DNA from: Brachynemurus nebulosus
Taxonomy: Eukaryota; Arthropoda; Insecta; Neuroptera; Myrmeleontidae
Direction of reading: 5' to 3'
Length of the DNA stretch: 64,000 bases
Assembly: GCA_035578155.1 (NCBI GenBank)
Contig: JAPWDM010000001.1
Coordinates: 77,226,472 to 77,290,471, forward strand
Under the pieces are notes generated by a model that saw only the letters and a program-made list of their open reading frames with translations, was not told where the DNA came from and did no database searches. The position numbers and the translations under genes are program-made. Position 1 is the first letter of the stretch. Each line of letters starts with the position of its first letter. Of this stretch, positions 11,010-24,700 are shown piece by piece.

Positions 11010-11709
11010 AAAAAGTAGTTTGAAGAAACCCCCACCCCGCTCCCCACCCTCCACGGAGCCTCATAAGGGACGTGGGACTCCCACGCCAGGGATACGGGAA
11101 TGAGGGGCCCTAGGGACGAAGCCCATTGCCCCAGTGACACGCACGACCCCGGGGCGCTCGAAGTTACTGCGGCCGGTGCATAACCGCAGCCACGGTCTAT
11201 GCTTGAAGCCAGGGCCGAAGTGAAGTGTTGTTCCACCGTACTCGCAAGTACGGCTTCCCTCAGTCACCAGGATCCCCTTTTCCAAACAACGCCGCTAAGC
11301 CACACACGAGCTAGTGTGGGTCCCGAAGATGACTTGAAGTTAGGACAACAAAGAAGAACGAAAACAAAACAAAACCAAAAACAAAAAAGAAACCAAAGAT
11401 AAAAGAAAACCTGAAACAAAAAGAAATAAAAATAACGAAAACAAAAAATAATAAAAACGAAACGAAATAATAAAATAGGATAATAAATGAACTTTCGAGG
11501 ATTACTCCTCTAGATCCGGCATCTTTTGTGAAAACAGTGGTACCTCGAGAAGGAAAGGTGCCGATCTTGGGTAGTCAGAGGCTAATGGAATCCGAAGATT
11601 ACTGTATTGCGCATAAACTACCCCTGGAACCCTTAGCCTCCTTGACACCAATGGGGGATAAATATCCCTCACGGGTGCCAAGGGCAGCTGCTATAGGTGT
11701 CCTCACCAC

Positions 11710-11710
<1 letters not shown>

Positions 11711-11803
<93 letters not shown>

Positions 11804-11825
11804 TTTTTTTTTTTTTTTTTTTTTT
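11711..11825. repeat. (TTA)n plus T-run junction, U3/U4
   Basis: About 31 TTA units, then about 22 T. It is the tail of U4 joined to the full 5' end of U3. Confidence 0.95.
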
Positions 11826-12812
<987 letters not shown>

Positions 12813-13613
12813 GTTAAACTTGGGGTACTGCTGCCGGTGAATGGCGCGGTCAGTAGCACCCGGCGGCATCGCCAACTAAGGGCATGCGCCGCCACGCACG
12901 GTAAAATAAAAACATACACAAAACAGACAGGAACACATAAATGCAGTAGACAACGGACAAACATACACATAATAAAATCCATCGATGGGCCCTGCCATCC
13001 CAGGGCTTAAAAGAGCGGACAGTCCTTGGTGACGGTACGATAAGTACTAGACAGAGCGTCCGGTCACCAAGGCCTGGAAGCCATCGCTGGAACTCCCTCC
13101 GAGGCGCAAAGGACCCCGGAGTGGAGGAACCTGACTAGACAATACACAGAAAACGACTAGAGAAAATATCACAGGTAAGTATCACAGAAAAACTTATTGC
13201 GTCACTGGGAGGCCACAGGCCCACCAGTGACGCAATAAGGGGTTAAAACAATACCGCTGTAGAGCCATAACAACAGGCCTACAGCGGCATAACAAAATAT
13301 CACAGAAAGTAAAAACAAATGATGTACCACCTCGGGTGTAAAAGGCCTTCGGTGGTACATCGATAAAAAACAATAACGAAAACAAATAACAAGGTATAAA
13401 TAACGAAGTACTACTAAGGGTGTAAAAGGCCCTTAGTGGCATAACAACAATACTAAAAGTACCCTGCCAGACCAGCTGGAGCAGGGTATAGGTAATAAAT
13501 AAGACAAACACAAGTCATTTTTACACATAGAACTTAAAAACAAACCTTAAAAGTTTAAAATATCGGGGGAGATAATGAGAGACGACTTTGTAAAATTCAG
13601 AGATGTAGAGCCC

Positions 13614-16600
13614 CTATAGTCTCTGAAGAAGGTTCGAATTTCTGAGAAATTCAATCATCCTTCTTTCAGAGACAGCATCATAACTAAGAGCGTTGGCTAC
13701 ATTATTCGGGAGCTGCAGCCTTTGGCGCAATGGCTCAAGGGCTACACATTCCTCAACTATATGCCTCACGGTGAGCGCCGTCCCGCAGGCGGCGCACCTT
13801 GGCTGATCCTCACCGGCGAGAAGATGACGATGTGTTAACGCCGTGTGGCCCAAGCGTCAACTCTCTCGCCGGCTCAGATTTACAGGTGCCAGAGTTCTTC
13901 GGACCTCAGGTTTCACCTGTCGGAGCTTAGCCGTGAGGTTGTTCCACTCACGTTGCCATTTATGTTCGATCGCGGATCTAATGCACACTCTCAGATCCTC
14001 TGGGCGTATGGCAATGTCCTGTGGCTCACCGACTTCGGCTGCGTGACGTGCTGCCTGGTCGGCGAGTTCATTGCCAGGTATCCCTACATGTCCGGGAATC
14101 CAAAAGAAGGTGATAGACTTTTGGCGGAGCATGTAGAGACACGTTCGGATGTTCTGCACCAGTGGATCGATGGTATGAGAGTGGCAGATCGCTTGCAACG
14201 CGCTCAACGAGTCGGAACAAATGAGGAATGCGCTGTCTTCGGATGTTCGACAGAATCGCAGGGCTTGCAAAATCGCAAATAACTCCGCAGTATACACAGT
14301 GGCCTGGGGAGGAAGTGTCCAAGCGTGAGGATCGTCACGAATGACGATGGCACTTCCCACACCCGTAGCTGTTTTGGAACCGTCTGTGTATATGCAGAGA
14401 GAGTCAAGTTCGCTAATGATCTCATAAAAGCGGGATCGATATTCGAATGAACTGGTCTCCTCCTTGTTGAGACCAGTCAGGTCGAAACGACACCTTACGT
14501 TAGGGATCAGCCAAGGAGGTACTTCCATAGGACGTTTGGGAAGTACCTTGGCGAACTGTAAGTGCAGACTCTCTAATAACTCCTGCGTTCGAACGGCCAC
14601 TGGTCGACTTATGGTGGGACGTCGACCATAGAGCCCCTGTAAACGATATCTGAATAGAGTCGGGTGATTAATATGCGTAGGTGTTGCATATATCCCCGCC
14701 GCATAATTGAGCAAGAGACGCTCACGTCTCAGTCGCAGCGGAGGCAGACCCGACTCTACGCAGAGGCTCATAGAAGGACTCGTTCGAAATGCTCCCGTAG
14801 CCAGTCGTATGCCTGCATGGTGAACAGGATCTAGGAGTAAGAGCGCAGACGCCCGGGCGGAGGAGTAAGCAATGCTGCCGTAATCAATCCTAGTCAGAAC
14901 TAGCGATTGATACAGGCGAAGCAACGACTCCCGGCCCGCACCCCACGATGCACCAGCCAAGCACTTAAGCATGTTTATTGTCCTGCGACAACTCGCAGCT
15001 AAGGCTTGGAGGTGTGGGCGCCACGTAAGTTGTTTGTCGAATATGAGTCCTAGAAACCTGACGCTATCAACACACTGAAGGTTGGATCCTTTTAAAGTGA
15101 GGACAGGATCCGGATGTGCGTTGCGCTTTCTGCAGAAGTGAACCACCGATGTTTTTTGTGGAGAGAAGCGAAAACCAAGAGCTTCTGCAGAAGTCACCAC
15201 TTCGTTGATGCCTTGTTGCAGCCGCTGTTGAATATCCTCGATGGAATCGGCTGCATAGAATATAGTGAGGTCATCAACGTACAAGCAACGACGAATTGGG
15301 GCTGAAGCTGCAATATGACTGACTGCGATGGAAAACAAGGTGACACTAATGGTGGAGCCTTGAGGAACACCATTCTCCTGGAAATGGGCCTCAGACTCAG
15401 TGTCACCTACCCGGACACGAAAAGAACGGTCAGTCAGAAAACTTTTTACGAACTGAGGGAGGTTACCTCTTAAACCCCAGTCGTGCAGCTTCTTGAGAAT
15501 GCCATACCTCCAGGTCATATCATAAGCTTTCTCCAAATCGAAGAACACGGCCACAAGGTGTTTTCGTTGGAGAAAGGCGTCTTGAATGGCATTCTCGAGG
15601 CGAACAAGATGGTCCGTGGTCGAATGGTATCGGCGGAACCCACATTGATGTTTAGGTATAAGGTTGTGGGATTCCAGCCACCAGACGAGACGGTTGTTCA
15701 CCATTTTTTCCAATACCTTGCTGAAACAGCAAGTCAAGGATATTGGACGGTAGCTAGTTAGTTGCGATGAATCTTTACCCTCTTTTAGCAGCGGAATGAT
15801 GGTAGCTTCTCGCCACTGCGGAGGGTAAACGCCTTGCCTAAAAATTTCGTTGTAAAGATCCAGTAAACTACACTTACCAGGATAAGGCAGGTTCCGGATC
15901 ATGGCGTAGGGGATCTCATCAGGTCCAGGGGAAGTATCCCCAGATCCCCGAAGCGCCTCCAGTAATTCTTGCATAGAGAACGGTTGGTTGTACTGGAGGG
16001 ATTCATCTGAGAAAAAATCAAGATCGTTTTGTTCGTGTTCGATCTTGATCCGCAGGAAGTCCGGGTCATAGTTTTGGGAGCCACTGACGCGCTCAAAGTG
16101 CTTAGCTAAGCAATTAGCTATTTCTGCGCGTTCAGTGATGTTCCGACCGTCGACGACGAGAAGGGAGGGCATAGGTGAACGGGAATATTTCCCAGTAATG
16201 GCCCTCACTCTTCTCCATACCTCTGAGGTGGTCGTGGAGGTGTTTATGGCCGAAACATATTGCTCCCATGATAGCCTCTTTTGTTCTTTAATTGTGCGTT
16301 TACAGCGTGCTTGAGCACGCTTGAGGGCTATCACATTTTCCTGCGTGGGGCGACGTCTGAGTTCGTGGTACGCCCGCTTTTTCTCTGCAACTGCTACACT
16401 GACGACTTCATTCCACCATGGTACTTGATGTTTGGGTGGAATGTTGGACGACTTCGGTATACTCGTATATGCTGCTTCATTGACACTGGAGGACATTTTC
16501 TCCACATCATCTTCTACGTCTCCAGTCAGCTCGGGTGTACGGAATGAATTAGCGTACATTTCCCAATCGGCTTGACGGAGACGCCATCTCGGCGAAGACG

Positions 16601-17261
16601 AATGTGGAGTCATCGGCAGGGTACTATTTAAAATAATAGGTATATGGTCGCTACCGTATGAGTCTGACGCCAGCGTCCACTCATAACGGTGCGCCATAAC
16701 CGGTGAGCAAAGTGACAAGTCGATAGCCGACAACTCACCGGTCCTTGCATTAATAAAAGTACCTTCACCGGCATTCAACAAGACCGTTTCCGACTCATCT
16801 AGAAAACGTTCGATGAGTCTTCCACGGGCGTCTCTTGTGCTACAACCCCACATGGGGCTGTGAGCATTAAAATCTCCTAGTAACAAAAATGGACGTGGTA
16901 ACTGTAAGGTAAGCTCGGTCAGGGTTTCGACATTCCAGTCGAAGTCTGGTAAATAGACCGAGCATACTGTGAACTGTGGCGGTTTCAGTATTTGTATTGC
17001 AATAGCTTGTAGGGGGGTGTTTAATGGATGGTCCCGGAATGGGACGCCATCTTTAATGATGATGGCAACACCCCCCCTCGCCCGGATGTCTGGCTGTACA
17101 TTGTGCCGGCGGATGTGATAGTTTCTTATTGAAAATTGTTCCGCCGGCTTTAAGTGTGTTTCTTGTAAGCACACGCACATGGGCGTGTGCTCAGCCAGAA
17201 GCATCTGCAATTCACAGTAATGATGTTTTACACCATTACAGTTCCATTGAATAATCGCCAT
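13614..17261 (-). pseudogene. U5 ORF2, stop at codon 1135 removes C-terminal finger
   Basis: Endonuclease, RT and RNase H are all open for 1134 residues. A net 15-bp deletion near 13859 (20 bp on the plus strand replaced by 5) removes the conserved VALTRL residues and leaves TGA at 13857-13859. The frame continues after it, so the last 80 residues, with the CX2CX7HX4C finger, lie beyond the stop. The truncated protein keeps every catalytic residue I can identify, so partial activity is possible. The function of this finger in LINE RTs is thought to be RNA or DNA contact. Confidence 0.9.
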
Positions 17262-17299
17262 TTTTGCTACTACGTAGGGTTGCTCCCTAGGAAGTGTGG

Positions 17300-18940
17300 C
17301 TACTTCCTAGGTTTCCCCTTGGGCCAGCCTTTTTTTCTTTTAATTATTTTCACCTCGGCATCAGAATTATCGGATTCTGTAGCCGAGGTGTTGGTATAAG
17401 CGTCGGACGTCGGGCGCTTAGTACCCGTACGTACCGACGCGGTCGTACTTTCCGAGTCGCTCATCGGTGTTTGGATAGAGCGACTCGGGAGGGGGGTGAC
17501 CGGGCGTGTTGGTGTGCCCGGTCGGGACGGCCGCTGTGGTAGCGGAGCCGTCATAGGTGGGGGCGGAATGAATTCCGCCTCCGAGGTGGATGTGGAGGGT
17601 CCCTTTTTGGGGGACCTTTGTTTTTCCACCTCCTTCTCCCCCTCACTGTAACGCCTTCTCGGAGGCGAAGCCTTCTTCGGTGATGTCTTCTTTTTGGGAG
17701 AAGACGTCACAGTACGTACGACGGGTCCCTGGGGGGTGGTTGTAATCACCCTCTTGACCTCAGGGACCTTGGCTGACACTGCGGCTGATGTGGGAGTAGG
17801 TCCAGTTACACCCACAGAGCGCATGAGACTTTCTTGCATTCTTTGCATATTCACTTGCATCTGTCTCATGGCTTCCTTTATTTCTTTTAGTTCACTACTT
17901 TTTTCAGCCGCTGAAGGGGCGGGGGCCGCAACAGCGCGTGCATATCCTTCAAGAGCTGAGCGACGAGGCGTATTGCCTAGAAGCTTTCGTCTTGCCTCTG
18001 GGTAGGTTAACCTCTCCAGGGCTCTCAACTCCTGAATCGCGGATTCTTGTTTAAATATGGGGCAATTTCTCGACTTAGCCGAGTGATTACCCCCACAGTT
18101 GATGCATTTAATTGGCTCGTCACATGGTCGTCCTTCATGTAACGGCCTTCCGCACACGCAAATCTGCTGCTCTATGTTACATCTTTGTGAGACGTGGCCG
18201 TACCTTTGGCATTTATAGCACCTCATAGGTGCTGGGATGTACGGTCGCACGTCCACTTTAGTGAAAAGGCCGATGATCACTTCTTTAGGTAGAGTGACCC
18301 TATTAAAAGTTAGCAGAATTAAGGGGGATTCGGGATGTTTATTCCCCCTATTATACTTCAGCCTTTTCGCTTCAATTACCCCCTGTGGAGACATCTCCGA
18401 CACTATCTCTTCCAGGGTACAGTACGCTAGAGAGGGGTGCATAATAACGCCCCTGGAGTAATTTAATACACCGTGGGGCACCACCTCTACCGCGTACTGT
18501 CCTAATACCTTTAAGTTCTGAATTTTCTCAGATTGTGCCGGTGAGAATGCCTCTATGAGCAACCCTTTGCCCGATAGTTTGGCATCTTTTACCTGCCCAA
18601 TTCCTTCTTTTACTAACCTTGCCAAGAGGAAGGGACTGATCTTACTAAAGTCACCTTCCTTTGGTTTTATCACTAAAAACTTAATAAAATTTGAAACTGC
18701 CGTTCTTGGGGATTCCAAATGAATTGGAGTCCCACGATGTTTCCCTTTTTTAGAGGGAGGGTTACCCTTCTTAGTTTGTGTACCTGTTCCACTGGATTGT
18801 GGAACGGGTACGGTAGACGCAGCAGCGGGGCCAGCCACGCTACTTTGGCTCACGCCAGATGACGACGGCGGAGCTTGGTTCGCGTCCGGTTTGGGGGGCC
18901 CGGACTCGCCCGAAGAAACAATATTTTTAGTGGTATCCAT
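17300..18940 (-). CDS. U5 ORF1: gag-like protein
   Basis: Intact, 546 residues starting MDTTKNIVSSGESGP. Here the upstream codon that is GTG elsewhere is CTG, which supports this ATG as the true start. Knuckles lie at residues 241-254, 261-273 and 279-293, the RRM-like region at about 85-222 and the predicted coiled coil at about 346-375. It differs from the U7 protein at only a few residues, one being SPL versus SLL at about 205-207. Near its C-terminus it has KIIKRKK where U7 has KVIKRKK, close to the recombination switch. Confidence 0.93.
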   Translation of the reverse strand: MDTTKNIVSSGESGPPKPDANQAPPSSSGVSQSSVAGPAAASTVPVPQSSGTGTQTKKGNPPSKKGKHRGTPIHLESPRTAVSNFIKFLVIKPKEGDFSKISPFLLARLVKEGIGQVKDAKLSGKGLLIEAFSPAQSEKIQNLKVLGQYAVEVVPHGVLNYSRGVIMHPSLAYCTLEEIVSEMSPQGVIEAKRLKYNRGNKHPESPLILLTFNRVTLPKEVIIGLFTKVDVRPYIPAPMRCYKCQRYGHVSQRCNIEQQICVCGRPLHEGRPCDEPIKCINCGGNHSAKSRNCPIFKQESAIQELRALERLTYPEARRKLLGNTPRRSALEGYARAVAAPAPSAAEKSSELKEIKEAMRQMQVNMQRMQESLMRSVGVTGPTPTSAAVSAKVPEVKRVITTTPQGPVVRTVTSSPKKKTSPKKASPPRRRYSEGEKEVEKQRSPKKGPSTSTSEAEFIPPPPMTAPLPQRPSRPGTPTRPVTPLPSRSIQTPMSDSESTTASVRTGTKRPTSDAYTNTSATESDNSDAEVKIIKRKKGWPKGKPRK

Positions 18941-19641
18941 AAATTGTAATACAATAAAACCCCCACTCCGCTCCCCACCCTCCAGGGAGCCTCATAAGGG
19001 ACGTGGGACTCCCACGCCAGGGATACGGAAATGAGGGGCCCTAGGGACAAGCCCATTGCCCCAGTGACACGCACGACCCCGGGGCGCTCGAAGTTACTGC
19101 GGCCGGTGCATAACCGCAGCCACGGTCTATGCCTGAAGCCAGGGCCGAAGTGACGTGTTGTTCCGCCGTACTCGCAAGTAACGGCTTCCCTCAGTCACCA
19201 GGATCCCCTTTTCCAGGCAACGCCGCTAAGCCACACACGAGCTAGTGTGGGTCCCGAAGATGACTTGAAGTTGGGACAACAAAGAAGAACGAAAACAAAA
19301 CAAAACCAAAAACAAAAAAGAAACAAAAGATAAAAGAAAATCTGAAACAAAAGGAAATAAAAGTAACGAAAACAAAAAACAATAAAAACGAAAAGAAATA
19401 AAAAGATAGGTTAAAAAAATGAACGATCGAGGATTTCTCCTCTAGATCCGGCATCTTTTGTGAAAACGGTGGTACCTCGAGAAGGAACGGTGCCGATCTT
19501 GGATAGTCAGAGGCTAATGGAATCCGAAGATTACTGTATTGCGCATAAACTACCCCTGGAACCCTTAGCCTCCTTGACACCAATGGGGGATAAATATCCC
19601 TCACGGGTGCCAAGAGCAGCTGCTATAGGTGTCCTCACCAC

Positions 19642-19642
<1 letters not shown>

Positions 19643-19721
<79 letters not shown>
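19643..19721. repeat. (TTA)n plus T-run junction, U5/U6
   Basis: About 16 TTA units and 30 T. Confidence 0.95.
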
Positions 19722-20912
<1,191 letters not shown>

Positions 20913-21715
20913 TAAAATTGGGACACTACTGCCGGTGGATGGCGCGGTCAGCAGTGTCCGGCGGCATCGCCAACTAAGGGCATGCGCCGCCATACACAGT
21001 AAAAATAAAAACATACACAAAACAGACAGGAACACATAAATGCATTAGACAAAGGACAAACATACACAAATAAAAATCCAACGATGGGCCCTGCCATCCC
21101 AGGGCTTAAAAGGAGCGGACAGTCCTTGGTGACGGTATAAGTACTAGACAGAGCGTCCAGTCACCAAGGCCTGAAGACCATCGCTGCGACTCCCCCCGAG
21201 GCGTAAAGGGCTTCGGGGTGGAATAACCAGACTAGAAACACACAAACATCACAGACAATTATCACAGTGGAAAATCACAGATAAAACTTATTACGTCACT
21301 GGGGAGCCACAGGCCCACCAGTGACGCAATAAGGAATTAAAACAATACCGCTGTGGAGCCATAACAACAGGCTCACAGCGGCATAACAACATATCACAGA
21401 TAATAAAAAACAAATGATGTACCACCTCGGGTGTAAAGAGCCCTCGGTGGTACATCGCTAAAAAACAATAACAAAACAGAAAACATGTATAAATAACAAA
21501 CAGTACCACTAAGGGTGTAAAATGCCCTTAGTGGCATAACAAAAGACTAAAAGTACCCTGCCAGACCAGCTGGAGCAGGGTATGGGTAATAAATAAATAA
21601 ATTAAGACACTCACAAAAACGTTTTTTTACACAAACAATTAAAACTGACAGTAGTTAAAATTCTATCGGGGGAGAATCAAGAGACGACTTGAATAAAAAC
21701 TGAGATGTTAAGCCC

Positions 21716-24700
21716 CTACAGTCTCTGAAGAAGGTTCGAATTTCTGAGAAATTCAATCATCCTTCTTTCAGAGACTGCATCATAAACTAAAGCTTCGGCT
21801 ACACTACCTGGGAGCTGCAACCTCTGGCGCAATGGCTCAAAGGTTACACATTCCTCAACTATATGCCTCACGGTTAGCGCCGTCCCGCAGGCGGCGCACC
21901 TTGGCTGATCCTCACCGGCGAGAAGATGACGATGTGTTAACGCCGTGTGGCCCAAGCGTAAACGTGTCAGGGCCACACTCTCTCGCCGGCTCAGATTTAC
22001 AGGTGCCGGAGTTCTTCGGACCTCAGGTTTCACCTGTTTGAGCTTCGCCGTGAGGTTGTTCCACTCACGTTGCCATTTATGTTCGATCGCGGATCTAATG
22101 CACACTCTCAGATCCTCTGGGCGAATGGCAATGTCCTGTGGCTCACCGACTTCGGCTGCATGACGTGCTGCCTGGTCGGCGAGTTCATTGCCAGGTATCC
22201 CCACATGTCCGGGAATCCAAAAGAAGGTGATAGACTTTTGGCGGAGCATGTAGAGACACGTTAAGATGTTCTGCACCAGTGGATCGATGGTATGAGAGTG
22301 GCAGATCGCTTGCAACGCGCTCAACGAGTCGGAACAAATGAGGAATGCGCTGTCTTCGGATGTTTGACAGAATCGCAGGGCTTGCAGAATAGCAAATAAT
22401 TCTGCAGTATACACAGTGGCCTGGGAAGGAAGTGACCAAGCGTGAGGATCGTCACGAATGACGATAGCACTTCCAACACCCGTAGCTGTTTTCGAACCAT
22501 CTGTGTATATGCAGAGAGAGTCAAGTTCGCTAATGATCTCATAAAAGCGGGATCGGTATTCGAATGAACTGGTCTCCTCCTTGTTGAGACCAGTCAGGTC
22601 GAAACGACACCTTACTTTAGGGATCAGCCAAGGAGGTACTTCCATAGGACGTTTGGGAAGTACCTTGGCGAACTGTAAGTGCAGACTCTCTAATAACTCC
22701 TGCGTTCGAACGGCCACTGGTCGACTTATGGTGGGACGTCGACCGTAGAGCCCCTGTAAACGGTATCTGAATAGAGTCGGGTGGTTTATATGTGAAGGTG
22801 TTGCATATATCCCCGCCGCATAATTGAGCAAGAGACGCTCACGTCTCAGTCGCAGCGGAGGAAGACCCGACTCTACGCAGAGGCTCATAGAAGGGCTCGT
22901 TCGAAATGCTCCCGTAGCCAGTCGTATGCCTGCATGGTGAACAGGATCTAGGATTAGAAGCGCAGACGCCCGGGCGGAGGAGTAAGCAATGCTGCCGTAA
23001 TCAATCCTAGTCAGAACTAGCGATTGATACAGGCGAAGCAACGACTCCCGGCCCGCACCCCACGATGCACCAGCCAAGCACTTAAGCATGTTGATTGTCC
23101 TGCGACAACTCGCAGCTAAGGCTTGGAGGTGTGGGCGCCACGTAAGTTGTTTATCAAATATGAGTCCTAGAAACCTGACGCTATCAACGCACTGGAGATT
23201 GGATCCTTTTAAGGTGAGGACAGGATCCGGATGTGCGTTGCGCTTTCTGCAGAAGTGAACCACCGATGTCTTTTGGGGTGAAAATCGAAAACCAAGAGCT
23301 TCTGCAGAAGTCACCACTTCGTTGATGCCTTGTTGCAGCCGTTGTTGAATATCTTCGATGGAATCGGCTGCATAGAATATAGTGAGGTCATCAACGTACA
23401 AGCAACGACGAATTGGGGCTGAAGCTGCAATATGACTGACTGCGATGGAAAACAAGGTGACACTAATGTTGGAGCCTTGAGGAACACCATTCTCCTGGGA
23501 GTGGGCCTCAGACTCAGTGTCACCAACCCGGACACGAAAATAACGGTCAGTCAGAAAACTTTTTACGAACTGAGGGAGGTTACCTCTTAAACCCCAGTCG
23601 TGCAGCTTCTTGAGAATGCCATACCTCCAGGTCATATCATAAGCTTTCTCCAAATCGAAGAACACGGCCGCAAGGTGTTTTCGTTGGAGAAAGGCGTCTT
23701 GAATGGCATTCTCGAGGCGAACAAGATGGTCCGTGGTCGAATGGTATCGGCGGAACCCACATTGATGTTTAGGTATAAGGTTGTGGGATTCCAGCCACCA
23801 GACGAGACGGTTGTTCACCATTTTCTCCAATACCTTGCTGAAACAGCAAGTCAAGGATATTGGACGGTAGCTAGTTAGTTGCGATGAATCTTTACCCTCT
23901 TTTAGCAGCGGAATGATGGTAGCTTCTCGCCACTGCGGAGGGTAAACGCCTTGCCTAAAAATTTCGTTGTAAAGATCCAGTAACCTACACTTACCAGGAT
24001 AAGGCCGGTTCCGGATCATGGCGTAGGGGATCTCATCAGGTCCAGGGGACGTGTCCCCAGATCCCCGAAGCGCCTCCAGTAATTCTTGCATAGAAAACGG
24101 TTGGTTATACTGGAGGGATTCATCCGAGAAAAAATCAAGATCGTTTTGTTCGTGTTCGATCTTGATCCGCAGGAAGTCCGGGTCATAGTTTTGGGAGCCA
24201 CTGACGCGCTCAAAGTGTTTAGCTAAACAATTAGCTATTTCTGCGCGGTCAGTGATGTTCCGACCGTCGACGATGAGAAGGGAGGGCATTGGTGAATGGG
24301 AGGATTTCCCTGTAATGGCCCTCACTCTTCTCCATACCTCTGATGTTGTAGTGGAGGTATTAAGGGCCGAAACATATTGCTCCCATGATAGCCTCTTCTG
24401 TTCTTTTATAGTGCGTTTACAGCGTGCTTGCGCACGCTTGTAGGCTATCACATTTTCCTGCGTGGGGCGACGTCTGAGTTCGCTGTACGCCCGCTTTTTC
24501 TCTGCAACTGCTACACTCACGACTTCATTCCACCATGGTACATGACGTTTGGGTGGAATGCTGGACGACTTTGGTATACTCTGATATGCTGCTTCAATGA
24601 CACTGGAGGACATTTTCTCCACCTCATCTTCTACGGCTCCAGTCAGCTGGGGTGTACGGAATGAATTAGCGTACATTTCCCAATCAGCTTGACGGAGACG

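Larger units (their letters stand above)
4847..11710 (-). mobile_element. U3: full-length LINE with ORF2 nonsense mutations
   Basis: A complete copy of about 6.86 kb: 3'UTR 4847-5664, ORF2 5665-9327, ORF1 9366-11009, 5'UTR 11010-11710. ORF lengths match intact copies, so damage is limited to two point changes in ORF2. The 5'UTR shares variants with U13, U14 and the ends of a few other units (GAAGTGAAGTG on the plus strand and CAAGTACGG), marking a leader subgroup. A weak-context upstream ATG at 11064 opens a 21-codon frame (stop at 10999-11001) that overlaps the ORF1 start. Confidence 0.95.
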
